A stretch of DNA of 50,230 nt from Lysobacterales bacterium (GTDB lineage: Bacteria; Pseudomonadota; Gammaproteobacteria; Xanthomonadales; Wenzhouxiangellaceae): assembly GCA_022360675.1 (NCBI GenBank), contig JAKSCJ010000372.1, forward strand, positions 1-50,230, read 5' to 3'. The notes beneath the pieces were generated by a model. It saw only the letters and a program-made list of their open reading frames with translations. It made no database searches and was not told the origin of the DNA. Positions 32,702 through 41,200 of this stretch are shown piece after piece (position 1 is the first letter of the stretch; each line of letters opens with the position of its first letter). The position numbers and the translations under genes are program-made.

Positions 32702-34456
32702 ATGCGTATATTATTGATCTCTTCTTCTTATAACAGCCTCACTCAACGCGCTCATGTTGAATTAACTGACGCCGGGCATGAGGTATCTATTGAACTGGCC
32801 ATTAGTCCGGAGCACATGATTTCCGCGGTCGAGTTGTTTAAACCCGACTTAATCATTGCACCTATGTTAACTAAAGCCATACCCAAACATATATGGAGTC
32901 GTTACGTTTGTTTAATTGTTCATCCAGGCATTATGGGCGACCGCGGTCCCTCTGCTTTGGATTGGGCCATCATGGAACGCCCTGCCGAATGGGGAGTTAC
33001 CTTACTGCAAGCCGTTGAAGAAATGGATGCAGGTGATATCTGGGCAACCCATACCTTCCCCATGCGTGATGGCAGCAAAGGCAGTATTTATCGCCGTGAG
33101 GTGAGCAATGCAGCCATGGCTTGTATTCATGAAGCCTTGGAGAAATTCCAAGACCCCGCCTTTAAACCTCGTCCGTTAGATTACTCACAGCCCGATGTAT
33201 TAGGTCGCGAGCGTCCGTTAACTACCCAACTAGACCGTTACCTAGATTGGAGTGCGGATACCGAAACCGTGTTACGTCGTATCTGGAGTGCCGATGGATC
33301 ACCGGGTGTGCTAGAGATTTTCGGTCAGGATGCCGTGTATCTCTACGGTGCCCATCGTGAAAGTCAACTACGCGGCGAGCCTGGCCAAATTCTTGGTCAA
33401 CGTGATGGTGCAATCTGTATTGCCACCGGCGACGGTGCGGTATGGATTACCCACGCCAAGCAACGCATCAATGGTCGTAAAGGCATTAAACTGCCCGCCG
33501 CTACCGTCTTGATGGAACACCTGGTTGATGTGCCTTATCTTCCCGTTACCGATAACGGCAATCCCGATCACCAGACTTGGCAGGAAATCCGTTACCACGA
33601 AGCCGATGAAGTGGGTTACTTACACTTCGACTTCTACAACGGTGCCATGGGCACTGAACAATGCCACCGCTTACGCCGCGCCTACACCTATGCCCGTAGC
33701 CGCCCGACGAAAGTGATTGTGTTGTGTGGTGGTGAAGACTTCTGGTCTAACGGTATCCACTTAAACGAAATTGAAGCCGCGCGTATTCCTGCCGAAGAAG
33801 CCTGGGCGAATATTCAAGCCATTAACGATTTGGTGCTGGAAATTCTCTCCACCGACTCGCACTGGGTCATTTCTTCACTAGGAACCAACGCTGGCGCTGG
33901 CGGTGTCACCTTGGCCATGGCGGCCGACGAAGTGATCTGTCGCGAAGGCGTGGTTTTGAATCCGCACTACCGCACCATGGGCGAGCTCTACGGTTCTGAA
34001 TATTGGACCTACTTATGGCCGCGTCGTGTGGGTACGGAAAAAGCGCAAGCACTGTGGCGTGATGCCATGCCGGTTTCAGGCGCTCAAGCTCTGGATATGG
34101 GCATGATTGACCAAGTTGGACCCGCTGCCCTCGGGGAATTCAACACGGCCATTCGTGAGCATGCCAGCACTTTGGCGAAAACCAGCGATTTGCGTCAACG
34201 CCTGGCCAGCAAAGCCCGTCAGCTGCATCAGGATCAAATGACCAAACCGTTGTCTGAGTACCGTCGCGAAGAATTGCAACAAATGTGGCAAAACTTCTTC
34301 GGTGCCGATCGCCAATTCCACAAAGCCCGTTACGACTTTGTGTACAAAGCTAAAGCGCAAGAAACACCGATTCGTTTGGCTTCTCATCGCAGCCCCAATT
34401 ATGAGAACACCCAAACCAGCTCCAATGTGGTTTCACTCGCCCAAGCAAAAGCTTAA
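32702..34456 (+). CDS. hypX: HypX/HoxX-like protein (formyltransferase-like + enoyl-CoA hydratase-like)
   Basis: 584 residues from the ATG at 32702, which follows AAGGAG; an earlier ATG lacks a site. The N-terminal part (about 1-170) resembles folate-dependent formyltransferases with VHPGIMGDRGPSALDW (His74) and AVEEMDAGDIW; the C-terminal part (about 280-500) is a crotonase fold with FWSNGIHLNEIEA, GTNAGAGGVTLAMAADEVIC and YLWPRRVG. This fusion is the HypX/HoxX family, which makes the CO ligand of [NiFe]-hydrogenases from formyl-tetrahydrofolate in aerobic bacteria. No hydrogenase or hyp genes are in the window on either side, so the gene is isolated here and may serve a distant hydrogenase or another formyl-group reaction. 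Confidence 0.88.
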   Translation: MRILLISSSYNSLTQRAHVELTDAGHEVSIELAISPEHMISAVELFKPDLIIAPMLTKAIPKHIWSRYVCLIVHPGIMGDRGPSALDWAIMERPAEWGVTLLQAVEEMDAGDIWATHTFPMRDGSKGSIYRREVSNAAMACIHEALEKFQDPAFKPRPLDYSQPDVLGRERPLTTQLDRYLDWSADTETVLRRIWSADGSPGVLEIFGQDAVYLYGAHRESQLRGEPGQILGQRDGAICIATGDGAVWITHAKQRINGRKGIKLPAATVLMEHLVDVPYLPVTDNGNPDHQTWQEIRYHEADEVGYLHFDFYNGAMGTEQCHRLRRAYTYARSRPTKVIVLCGGEDFWSNGIHLNEIEAARIPAEEAWANIQAINDLVLEILSTDSHWVISSLGTNAGAGGVTLAMAADEVICREGVVLNPHYRTMGELYGSEYWTYLWPRRVGTEKAQALWRDAMPVSGAQALDMGMIDQVGPAALGEFNTAIREHASTLAKTSDLRQRLASKARQLHQDQMTKPLSEYRREELQQMWQNFFGADRQFHKARYDFVYKAKAQETPIRLASHRSPNYENTQTSSNVVSLAQAKA

Positions 34457-34799
34457 GACAGCACAACGCCAATTACTTGGCGCGCCTTTAAGCGAAAAAA
34501 TACCAGCTGCACCAGACCGCCGCCCGCGGTCTGGCGCAATTTGGGTTTACAGAAGATCCAATAAAATTATACTTTTTTTCTAAACTCTATTCCAACATAT
34601 TTCACTTCATACACTTACGCTAGCCAGCCGTTTTCTCTTCTGCTTTCTTCCAGTGCCAAATATCTCCTTATAAATTAGTAGTTCTTTAAACAATCATCTT
34701 GTCATGCCTGTGGAACATACGGTCCCGTACTGATAATCTCACGGTGCCGACATGATGCCGGTTGATATTGTTATGGGACTACTGATTGGGGGAGAACCA
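34457..34799. other. Intergenic region between the HypX-like gene and the lipase-like gene
   Basis: 343 bp holding a GC-rich hairpin (34512-34534), then AT-rich DNA. The promoter of the lipase-like gene should lie here. A second short inverted repeat, ACGGTCCCGT, is seen near 34720. No gene seen. Confidence 0.45.
34512..34534 (+). terminator. Hairpin after the HypX-like gene, possible terminator
   Basis: A perfect 9-bp stem CCAGACCGC / GCGGTCTGG with loop CGCCC, 56 bp after the stop codon. The T run that follows is poor, so termination may be weak or Rho-aided. Confidence 0.5.
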
Positions 34800-35651
34800 A
34801 TGAGAAAACTACTGATCTGCTGCCTGCTGTGGGTAGTAGCAAGTGTGGCTTCGGCCAATACTGGTGTGGCATTCGTCCACGGCACCAGTGAGCAAGATGA
34901 TGCCTTGAACGATTACTGGACCGCTGAGATGGTTAACTCCATTCGCCAGGGATTGCCGAACTCAAATAACTTCCTGGTGGTGAATTGTGACTTCACACAG
35001 TTCATGTGGGAAGCCGATGCGGCAGGTTGCTTAGCCACCGAGCTGACCAACTTTATTAACAGCCGTGGTATTACCGATCTGGTTATTAACACCCACTCTA
35101 ACGGTGGCAATGTAATGCGCTGGATTATGTCTAACCCCACTTGGTATAGCCGCTACCCCAACATCATCAGCAAAATCCGCTGGGTTAACGCCATTGCTGC
35201 TTCCAGCCTGGGTACCCCCCTGGCCGAGCAAGTATTGCAAGGCAATATCTTTGAGCGCGCGCTGGGTTGGTTACTGGGTTACATGAACGATGCCGTGCGC
35301 CAACAGCAACCCAGCTGGATGGCCTTCTACAATGCCAACTGGTTACTGGGCACCTCTGGCCGCCCTGCTCTGCCCAAAGGCTTTTACGCTGTAGTAGGTA
35401 CCGATGTAGAAACCAGCATTTTTGATGGCGACAGCTACTGTGGTGGTTACGGCCAAAACTTAGGCCTGGAAATCACACAAAACTTCTTAGACAACTGCTC
35501 CGATGGCTTCTTAAACTGCGACAGCCAAGCCGGTGCCGGTTCTGTTTGGTTCTTCGACACTCAACGCACGAATGGCGACGAACCTTTAAGCCATAACCAA
35601 AGCCGCCGTCGTTGCTTTGGTTTGGATGTAATCTTGCGGAACGACATCTAA
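34800..35651 (+). CDS. Exported lipase-like serine hydrolase
   Basis: 283 residues from the ATG at 34800, which has a GGGGGAG site and opens directly with a signal peptide (MRKLLICCLLWVVASVASAN, cleavage after ASA). FVHGTS near the mature N-terminus is the oxyanion-hole region of a lipase-like alpha/beta hydrolase and NTHSNGGNVM holds Ser100 at the nucleophile elbow, with Thr in place of the usual first Gly. Several Cys residues (CGG, NFLDNCSDGFLNC) suggest disulfides in an exported protein. The acid and base residues are not obvious; a His in LSHNQSRRR is a candidate base. Eleven bases further begins the DUF4785-like gene, so the two are one operon and probably work together outside the cytoplasm. 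Confidence 0.78.
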   Translation: MRKLLICCLLWVVASVASANTGVAFVHGTSEQDDALNDYWTAEMVNSIRQGLPNSNNFLVVNCDFTQFMWEADAAGCLATELTNFINSRGITDLVINTHSNGGNVMRWIMSNPTWYSRYPNIISKIRWVNAIAASSLGTPLAEQVLQGNIFERALGWLLGYMNDAVRQQQPSWMAFYNANWLLGTSGRPALPKGFYAVVGTDVETSIFDGDSYCGGYGQNLGLEITQNFLDNCSDGFLNCDSQAGAGSVWFFDTQRTNGDEPLSHNQSRRRCFGLDVILRNDI

Positions 35652-35661
35652 GGAGAGTGCC

Positions 35662-36903
35662 ATGAAGGCTAAGAATTTATTCATTCGTGGCAGCGTGTTG
35701 GCTGTTTCTTTAAGTGCTGCTATTGCCGCACAAGCCGCTGATGTGCAGTGGCTGCAAACCGGTCAACAAGACCTGAGTGCCACACAACTGGTGCGCTCTG
35801 CCGATGCCGCACCACTAAGCCCTAACGCTAATCGCAATGTGGAATTAGTTCAGTTCCAATGGCCTTTAGAAGCCGATGCCACACTGGCAAGCGGTGACGA
35901 AGGCAGCGTTAACGAAAGCCGCCAGTACTGGTTAGATGTTGATGCCGTGCAATTAAGCAAAGGCGTTGCCATTAACACCAGCAGCACCGGTGCGGTAATT
36001 CGCGTGAGCCCGATGAACGCTAACAGTCGCGCTACCTTAAAACGTGAAGAGCTAAGCTTAAGCGTGGGTGGCCGTGCGCTAGACGCCAATGCCAGTTTCT
36101 CCACCTTTGCCAACAGCAGCCAGCTGCGTGCCAGCGGCGCACCGTTTGCTGAAGGCACCATTGCGTTTCAACTCAATGGCAATGTTCCTGCCGGTGAAAT
36201 CACTTTGGCATTGAACAACCGTGCTGCTTCCAGCGATCAGTACGTTATTCACGTTTTTGAGCCCAATAGCAAGGCCATTGCTGAAGTACGTACCGCGAAA
36301 AGCGCGCACTTGGTGGGTAGCCCCATTAATGCCAGCTTGAAAGTAGACGGTGCTCAAGGCCAGGTTTCTGGTTTCTTGGTTTCTCCCGATGGCAAAACCA
36401 GCATCGATCTGAGCTTCCAAGCCGGTCGTGATGGTTACAGTGCCAGCGTTAATGCACCGGCCTTTCAAGGCAATGGCTTGTGGGAATTACACACGCACTT
36501 CGACGGTGTGAACAAAGCGGGCCAACGCATCTTGCGTGACACCAAAACCGCAGTCAACATTACTGCTGCCACTGCACGCTTGAATCAACAAGCGCAAATT
36601 CAGCAAAGCTTTGGCAGTGCTCAAGGTCAAGTGGCGTTGAACTTAGGTGTTGATGTGGCTGCTGCGGGTCGTTACCAACTCAGTGGTGTTATCTATGGCA
36701 CCAATAAGAGTGGTCAGCTGCAACCCGTTGCTCTGGCACAAAGCGCAAAATGGTTAGAAGCAGGTACCCAGCAGTTACCGTTAAGCTTTAACGTGAGTGT
36801 GGATGGTATCAGTGCACCCTACGAGGTTCGTGATCTGCGCTTGCAAGATCAAAGCCGCTTAGGTGTGTTGCATCGTCAAGACCGCGCGTTGTTAATTCGC
36901 TAA
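35662..36903 (+). CDS. Exported DUF4785-like protein
   Basis: 413 residues with a signal peptide (about 1-25, cleavage after AAQA). The mature protein is almost all beta strand: an N-terminal domain (about 60-200) with QYWLDVDAVQLSKGVAINTS and SPMNANSRATLKREELSLSV, and a C-terminal Ig-like part (about 200-400) with GFLVSPDGKTSIDLSF, GLWELHTHFDG and YRLR-type strands near the end. The layout and the paired Ig-like domain resemble DUF4785 proteins, which I recall as partners of secreted hydrolases in Gammaproteobacteria; the name is from memory and moderately sure. A strong AAGGAG site stands seven bases before the ATG. No catalytic motif. It ends before a terminator. Confidence 0.7.
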   Translation: MKAKNLFIRGSVLAVSLSAAIAAQAADVQWLQTGQQDLSATQLVRSADAAPLSPNANRNVELVQFQWPLEADATLASGDEGSVNESRQYWLDVDAVQLSKGVAINTSSTGAVIRVSPMNANSRATLKREELSLSVGGRALDANASFSTFANSSQLRASGAPFAEGTIAFQLNGNVPAGEITLALNNRAASSDQYVIHVFEPNSKAIAEVRTAKSAHLVGSPINASLKVDGAQGQVSGFLVSPDGKTSIDLSFQAGRDGYSASVNAPAFQGNGLWELHTHFDGVNKAGQRILRDTKTAVNITAATARLNQQAQIQQSFGSAQGQVALNLGVDVAAAGRYQLSGVIYGTNKSGQLQPVALAQSAKWLEAGTQQLPLSFNVSVDGISAPYEVRDLRLQDQSRLGVLHRQDRALLIR

Positions 36904-36976
36904 GTCGACCGTATCGAAAGCTAAGCAATCTGGGCCTTGGCGCTAAACCAAAGGTCTTGCTTGGTCGTTCGAACAT

Positions 36977-37006
36977 AAAAAGGCCCGCACTTGCGGGCCT
37001 TTTTTA
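36977..37006. terminator. Bidirectional terminator between convergent genes
   Basis: Perfect stem AGGCCCGCA / TGCGGGCCT flanked by AAAA and TTTTTT. It separates the DUF4785-like gene from the convergent dipeptidase. Confidence 0.9.
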
Positions 37007-37047
37007 TTGGTTTCCAACCGGAGCGCTGTTACCGGCTTCGGCAAGGC

Positions 37048-38292
37048 TCAGTGACCTTGCACAGCAAAAGCTTCCACAGCTTTCCATACGCGCATGAAGT
37101 TACCGCCTAAAATCTTTTCGATATCTTCCGTTTTGTAGCCCCGGTGCAGCAGCACCGCCACTAAGCTGGGGTACATAGAAACATCTTTCAGCCCCACCGG
37201 TAAGGAATCGCCCACGCCGTCGAAGTCGGAGCCTAAACCTACGTAGTCAATACCCACCAGTTCCACCACATGGTCGATATGATCGGCCACATCTTCCACG
37301 GTGGCGTATACAAAAGGTGTCTTTTCGCGATAAGTTTTAGTGAAGGCTTCTACCCGTGGATCGTGGGTATCTTGAATACCTGCTTGCTCCATAAAGCCGG
37401 AGCGCGCCTTGGCATAGGTGCCGTGGTTATCGTTAGAGGCTTTACTGATAAAGCTCGAGCCAAAGTTGATCATAATGACCCCGCCGTTTTTCGCTAAGGC
37501 CTGGATCATTTCATCACTCATATTGCGTTCCCAGTCGGGCGTGAAATGACGCACTGAAGAGTGAGAAGCAATCACTGGTGCCTCGCTGATTTCCATGACT
37601 TCCCAAAAGGCATCGTCCGAAATATGCGAGACATCCACCATCATGCCAATGCGGTTCATCGCTGGAATCAGCTTTTGCCCAAACGGACTCAAACCCTGCC
37701 AAGGGCGATGCTGGTCGTAGGATGAATCGGAGATATGGTTCGAGCGCGAATGCGCCAAGGTGATATAGCGAATACCACGTTCATGGAAATGCTCAAGGTT
37801 TTCCACCTTACCCGCAATGGCCGCACCGTTTTCCATACCCATGGCCAGTGCAATTTTACCGCCTTTCATTAAGCGTTCGACTTCGCCACTGGAATGGGGA
37901 ATACCAAAGTGATCAGGATCGCGATACACGATGGCTTCCACCTGATCGATCAAACGATTAGCCAAAGCGTAGGCCGTGCCATCCACCTCGGTATGCCAAG
38001 GTAAGTAAATGGACATAAAAGGTAGATTCAAACCACCTTCTTGGGCTTTTGGTAAATCAAAATTACCGGTAGCGCTTTGGGTGACATCTTGCCAATGATC
38101 GTAAATACGATAGGGAACATCGATATGCGTGTCGGCCACCAAGAAACGGTGGGTAAGCTGTGCGGCTCGATTTAATAACGTGGCATTTTCGTAAGGTAAT
38201 GGCTCATCTTGAGCGATGGCTGCATGACTACTTAATGCCATGGCCAATGCCAGCGTTGTACTCATGCGTTGGGTATAAGCGCGAAGGCCCAT
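37048..38292 (-). CDS. Exported membrane dipeptidase (peptidase family M19)
   Basis: 414 residues with a signal peptide (about 1-27, ending AAIAQ). M19 zinc ligands can be seen: His56 and Asp58 in ADTHIDVPYR, the bridging Glu in AMGMENGAAI, and His residues in LAHSRSNHISDS and MVDVSHISDDAFWEV, followed by ASHSSVRHF and GSDFDGVGD. The family hydrolyses dipeptides, including some with D-residues, and in some cases beta-lactams. It probably acts in the periplasm. An AAGGA site precedes the ATG. The amidohydrolase gene lies upstream on the same strand with a 96-bp gap, so the two may be one unit for peptide or dipeptide use. Confidence 0.93.
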   Translation of the reverse strand: MGLRAYTQRMSTTLALAMALSSHAAIAQDEPLPYENATLLNRAAQLTHRFLVADTHIDVPYRIYDHWQDVTQSATGNFDLPKAQEGGLNLPFMSIYLPWHTEVDGTAYALANRLIDQVEAIVYRDPDHFGIPHSSGEVERLMKGGKIALAMGMENGAAIAGKVENLEHFHERGIRYITLAHSRSNHISDSSYDQHRPWQGLSPFGQKLIPAMNRIGMMVDVSHISDDAFWEVMEISEAPVIASHSSVRHFTPDWERNMSDEMIQALAKNGGVIMINFGSSFISKASNDNHGTYAKARSGFMEQAGIQDTHDPRVEAFTKTYREKTPFVYATVEDVADHIDHVVELVGIDYVGLGSDFDGVGDSLPVGLKDVSMYPSLVAVLLHRGYKTEDIEKILGGNFMRVWKAVEAFAVQGH

Positions 38293-38388
38293 GGTGATTC
38301 CTTATGCCCGAAGACTGCACCTGCTTGGCGAGCGCAGCCATTAGTGCTTTTAAACAAAAACGATTGGAGTTTGGAATGATAACTCGGC

Positions 38389-39729
38389 TTACTTGTAACG
38401 CTTACCGCGCCGAATTACCATATCCACATCTTGTAATAAGGCGATATACCGTAACACATCACCTTTTACTGCGATGATATCGGCCTGCTTACCTTCCTCG
38501 ATCGTGCCTACACGGTCGGCCACACCCATCATACGCGCAGGCCAATAGGTCGCTCCGCGAATCGCTTCTATGGGTGGGATATCCATATGATTCACCCACA
38601 CATCCAGTTCATGCCAGGTGGACTGGCTATGGAATTTCATCGGGATGCCCGAATCGGTGCCCACCATCAATACCACACCCGCATCGCGCAGTTGCTGAAT
38701 CTTGCGTTTTAAAGTCGGCCGGCGTAATGGCGTAATTTGGAAGTAAGGCAAGCGCTCGGGATGCTGAATAGATTGTTGAATATCGGCGATGGTATCGGGC
38801 GCTAAGCCTAAATGCCAAGAGTCGTTATCTAAGGCTTCGGGGTTATCGCGTACGTATTCGTAATTAAATAAACCTTCCACTGTGGGTGTCCAATACAGCG
38901 GGCCAAGGTTCATTTGCGCCGTACGCTCTTTCATCAACGCCATGACATCGGCTGGGTATTCAGGCGCTGTGGCTAAGCCTGTGTGCTCGAAGTTATCAAC
39001 GCCTAAGGTTAAGCCTAAGCGGATCTCTTCAGGACGATGGCTGTGCGCCACCACGGGCAAATCCCGTTGATGCGCTTCATCAATTACCGCCTCCACTTCG
39101 GCGCGGGTCATTTGATCTTGATCCACCAACTTAATGACATCTACACCGGCTTCGTGCAGGCGTTTCACCTTAGCGCGGGCATCATCGGCGCCATCGATAC
39201 CCCAGCGGTAGAGATCAGTGCCGGGATAAGGCTCATGTTGAATGAACGGCCCCGACACATATAAATCGGGGCCAGGAATGCGCCCTTCTTGAATGGCCTT
39301 TTTTACATTGATACTGGCTTCTAAAGGCGCACCCAAATCCCGTGCCGAAGTGACGCCAGCCAGTAATAGCTGATGGGCCGAAGCCGGCATGATCTCACTT
39401 TCAAAGCGCTCCGGATAAGCCTTTTGCCAATGATCGTAATCGGCATGGCCATTGAGCATCAGGTGCACATGCATATCCCAAAGCCCCGGCAGCACGCTCA
39501 TGCCTTCAGTGGAAATTTGCTTGGCGTCGGTGGGAATCTCCAGCTCACCCACTCGCCCCACGGCAATGATGGTTTCACCTTCAATTAAGATGACACTGTC
39601 TTGGATGGGCGCTTGTCCATTGCCATCGATCAGAGTGCCACCCACTAATGCCGTTACCTCGGCATAAACGGGTAAACAGAGCGCCACAGAGGTGGCGGCC
39701 GCCAGAGCTTGTCGCAATATTTTTTTCAT
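38389..39729 (-). CDS. Exported amidohydrolase family protein (imidazolonepropionase/prolidase-like)
   Basis: 446 residues. Two ATG codons are adjacent; the second (39729) is better spaced from GGGGAG. A signal peptide covers about 1-23 (ending VYA). Metal-dependent hydrolase motifs: VLPGLWDMHVHLM (HxH), LLAGVTSARDLG, VIKLVDQDQ at the position of the carboxylated lysine, VVAHSHRPEE, NFEHTG and MVGTDSG for the last Asp, followed by the usual tail GTIEEGKQADIIAV. Related exported enzymes include Xaa-Pro or Xaa-Arg dipeptidases (Sgx9260-type). It lies upstream of the M19 dipeptidase in the same direction, which favours peptide hydrolysis. Confidence 0.9.
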   Translation of the reverse strand: MKKILRQALAAATSVALCLPVYAEVTALVGGTLIDGNGQAPIQDSVILIEGETIIAVGRVGELEIPTDAKQISTEGMSVLPGLWDMHVHLMLNGHADYDHWQKAYPERFESEIMPASAHQLLLAGVTSARDLGAPLEASINVKKAIQEGRIPGPDLYVSGPFIQHEPYPGTDLYRWGIDGADDARAKVKRLHEAGVDVIKLVDQDQMTRAEVEAVIDEAHQRDLPVVAHSHRPEEIRLGLTLGVDNFEHTGLATAPEYPADVMALMKERTAQMNLGPLYWTPTVEGLFNYEYVRDNPEALDNDSWHLGLAPDTIADIQQSIQHPERLPYFQITPLRRPTLKRKIQQLRDAGVVLMVGTDSGIPMKFHSQSTWHELDVWVNHMDIPPIEAIRGATYWPARMMGVADRVGTIEEGKQADIIAVKGDVLRYIALLQDVDMVIRRGKRYK

Positions 39730-40024
39730 CATCTCTCCCCGAATGTTGATATCCGCCGCTTACTCATTTCTCCCAAATGAGCAGCAGCGCTAACCTATTG
39801 AAGCTAAACATTCTTCGCAGCACCACATCATACGCAAGCCCACTGCACGCTGAGCCTGGACACAGGCAATAACCACCAATAGTTAATTCCACAGGATAAA
39901 TGGAGTGATGCCAGACTGTGACATCACCACGATGGCAACCTGACAACTGTACGTTCATTTGAGATGACGCAAGACGAAATATTTCGTATGATCAAGAAAG
40001 GCACAATCTTGCGAGGCTCCATTC

Positions 40025-41200
40025 ATGCTTAGGCATTGTTTACCCAGCCCTCTTCGCATCAGCGCATTAATGCTGATGCTTGCCACCCTGCATAGCATCG
40101 GTGTACCACTACACGCCCAAAAGCTTTCCGTCACTCAAAATACCGCGCTGCACCCCCAAGCCAGCCGCGCCTCTAACGAGCAATGGCAGCAAGCCCAGGC
40201 GCACAGTCAGCAGCGTCGCCAATGGGTCGACACCACATTGGCCACAACGCAAAGCTCCACCGAACAAACATTACAACGCTTAGCATCAGTCGCCAGCGAT
40301 CAGCAACTGAGCCCCATCGAGCGCGATCTCACCCTGCAGCAATACACCATGAGTTTGCGCCAACTACAGCCCGAGCAGGTCAGCCCCGAGGTGCTTCGTT
40401 GGCTAGAGCAATATCAACATCAAAGCTGGCGCACTCACGAAGAATCTCAGCAATTACGGTTACCTGCGGCCAATGTTCAAGCCGCACTGATGGGCACACG
40501 AAATGAATGGCAATTCAATGCCGGCCAAGCTTTGGCCTGGGAATTGATGAATACCCCGCCAACACGCCAACAACTGGCCCGTTACCAACGCGGTGGGCAC
40601 AGCTTTCAGCGGGGTTTGGAATCGCAGTTAAATCACCTAGTGAAGTCGTCGGGCGGCTCCAGCCAAAGCCTGCATCGGCTTGAGCAGCTATGGCAACTTA
40701 GCCGTCAGCAACAAGGGGGGTTAAGTGCTCGGCTTACGGGGCTGCTGGCGCTCACGTTAGATCAGGCCAGTGACGCAACCCAGCTACCGCGTTTTCGTGA
40801 ATGGTTACAAGCAGGCGGCCAACACAGCCACCAAATATTGCGCCAGCACGCAGCCAGTGTATCGGCAAGCACATGGTTTGAACTCAGTTTCTTATTGGCA
40901 AAGCAGCAACACAGCACTTTATTTGCAAACACTTTAGCCGTGGCAATGCCGCGTTGGCACGAGCTCGATATCGATACTCAAAAGCAATATCAACAACAGC
41001 TCTACCAACAACTCAGCAATGCCCAAAACGGCAGTGTGGCGGCTTTACATCTGGCCACAATCACCCGCCCAGAAACCCTATTGGAATGGCAGCAGCAAGC
41101 AGCCGACACCAATGCCAGCACGCTGCTGAAACAGCGTTTAGCGTTAATCGCCCAACAGCAAACTTACGCTAGCCATAGCCTCCCAGGAGTCGTGCGATGA
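40025..41200 (+). CDS. Exported Gln-rich helical protein of unknown function
   Basis: 391 residues with a signal peptide (about 1-31, ending PLHA). The mature protein is helical and strikingly rich in Gln, Ser, Leu and His (QWQQAQAHSQQRRQ, LARYQRGGHSFQRG, HRLEQLWQLSRQQQGG, WQQQAADTNAST). Weak ARM/HEAT-like periodicity can be felt but I do not recognise a family. Its stop codon overlaps the ATG of the M14 carboxypeptidase (ATGA, 41197-41200), so the two are translated together; a helper, inhibitor or localisation role for the peptidase is an inference from that. GAGG stands before the ATG. Confidence 0.75.
   Translation: MLRHCLPSPLRISALMLMLATLHSIGVPLHAQKLSVTQNTALHPQASRASNEQWQQAQAHSQQRRQWVDTTLATTQSSTEQTLQRLASVASDQQLSPIERDLTLQQYTMSLRQLQPEQVSPEVLRWLEQYQHQSWRTHEESQQLRLPAANVQAALMGTRNEWQFNAGQALAWELMNTPPTRQQLARYQRGGHSFQRGLESQLNHLVKSSGGSSQSLHRLEQLWQLSRQQQGGLSARLTGLLALTLDQASDATQLPRFREWLQAGGQHSHQILRQHAASVSASTWFELSFLLAKQQHSTLFANTLAVAMPRWHELDIDTQKQYQQQLYQQLSNAQNGSVAALHLATITRPETLLEWQQQAADTNASTLLKQRLALIAQQQTYASHSLPGVVR

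Noticed and set aside
40183-40506. 107-codon frame within the Gln-rich protein gene
   Set aside because: Shifted frame of a low-complexity CAG/CAA-rich coding sequence.
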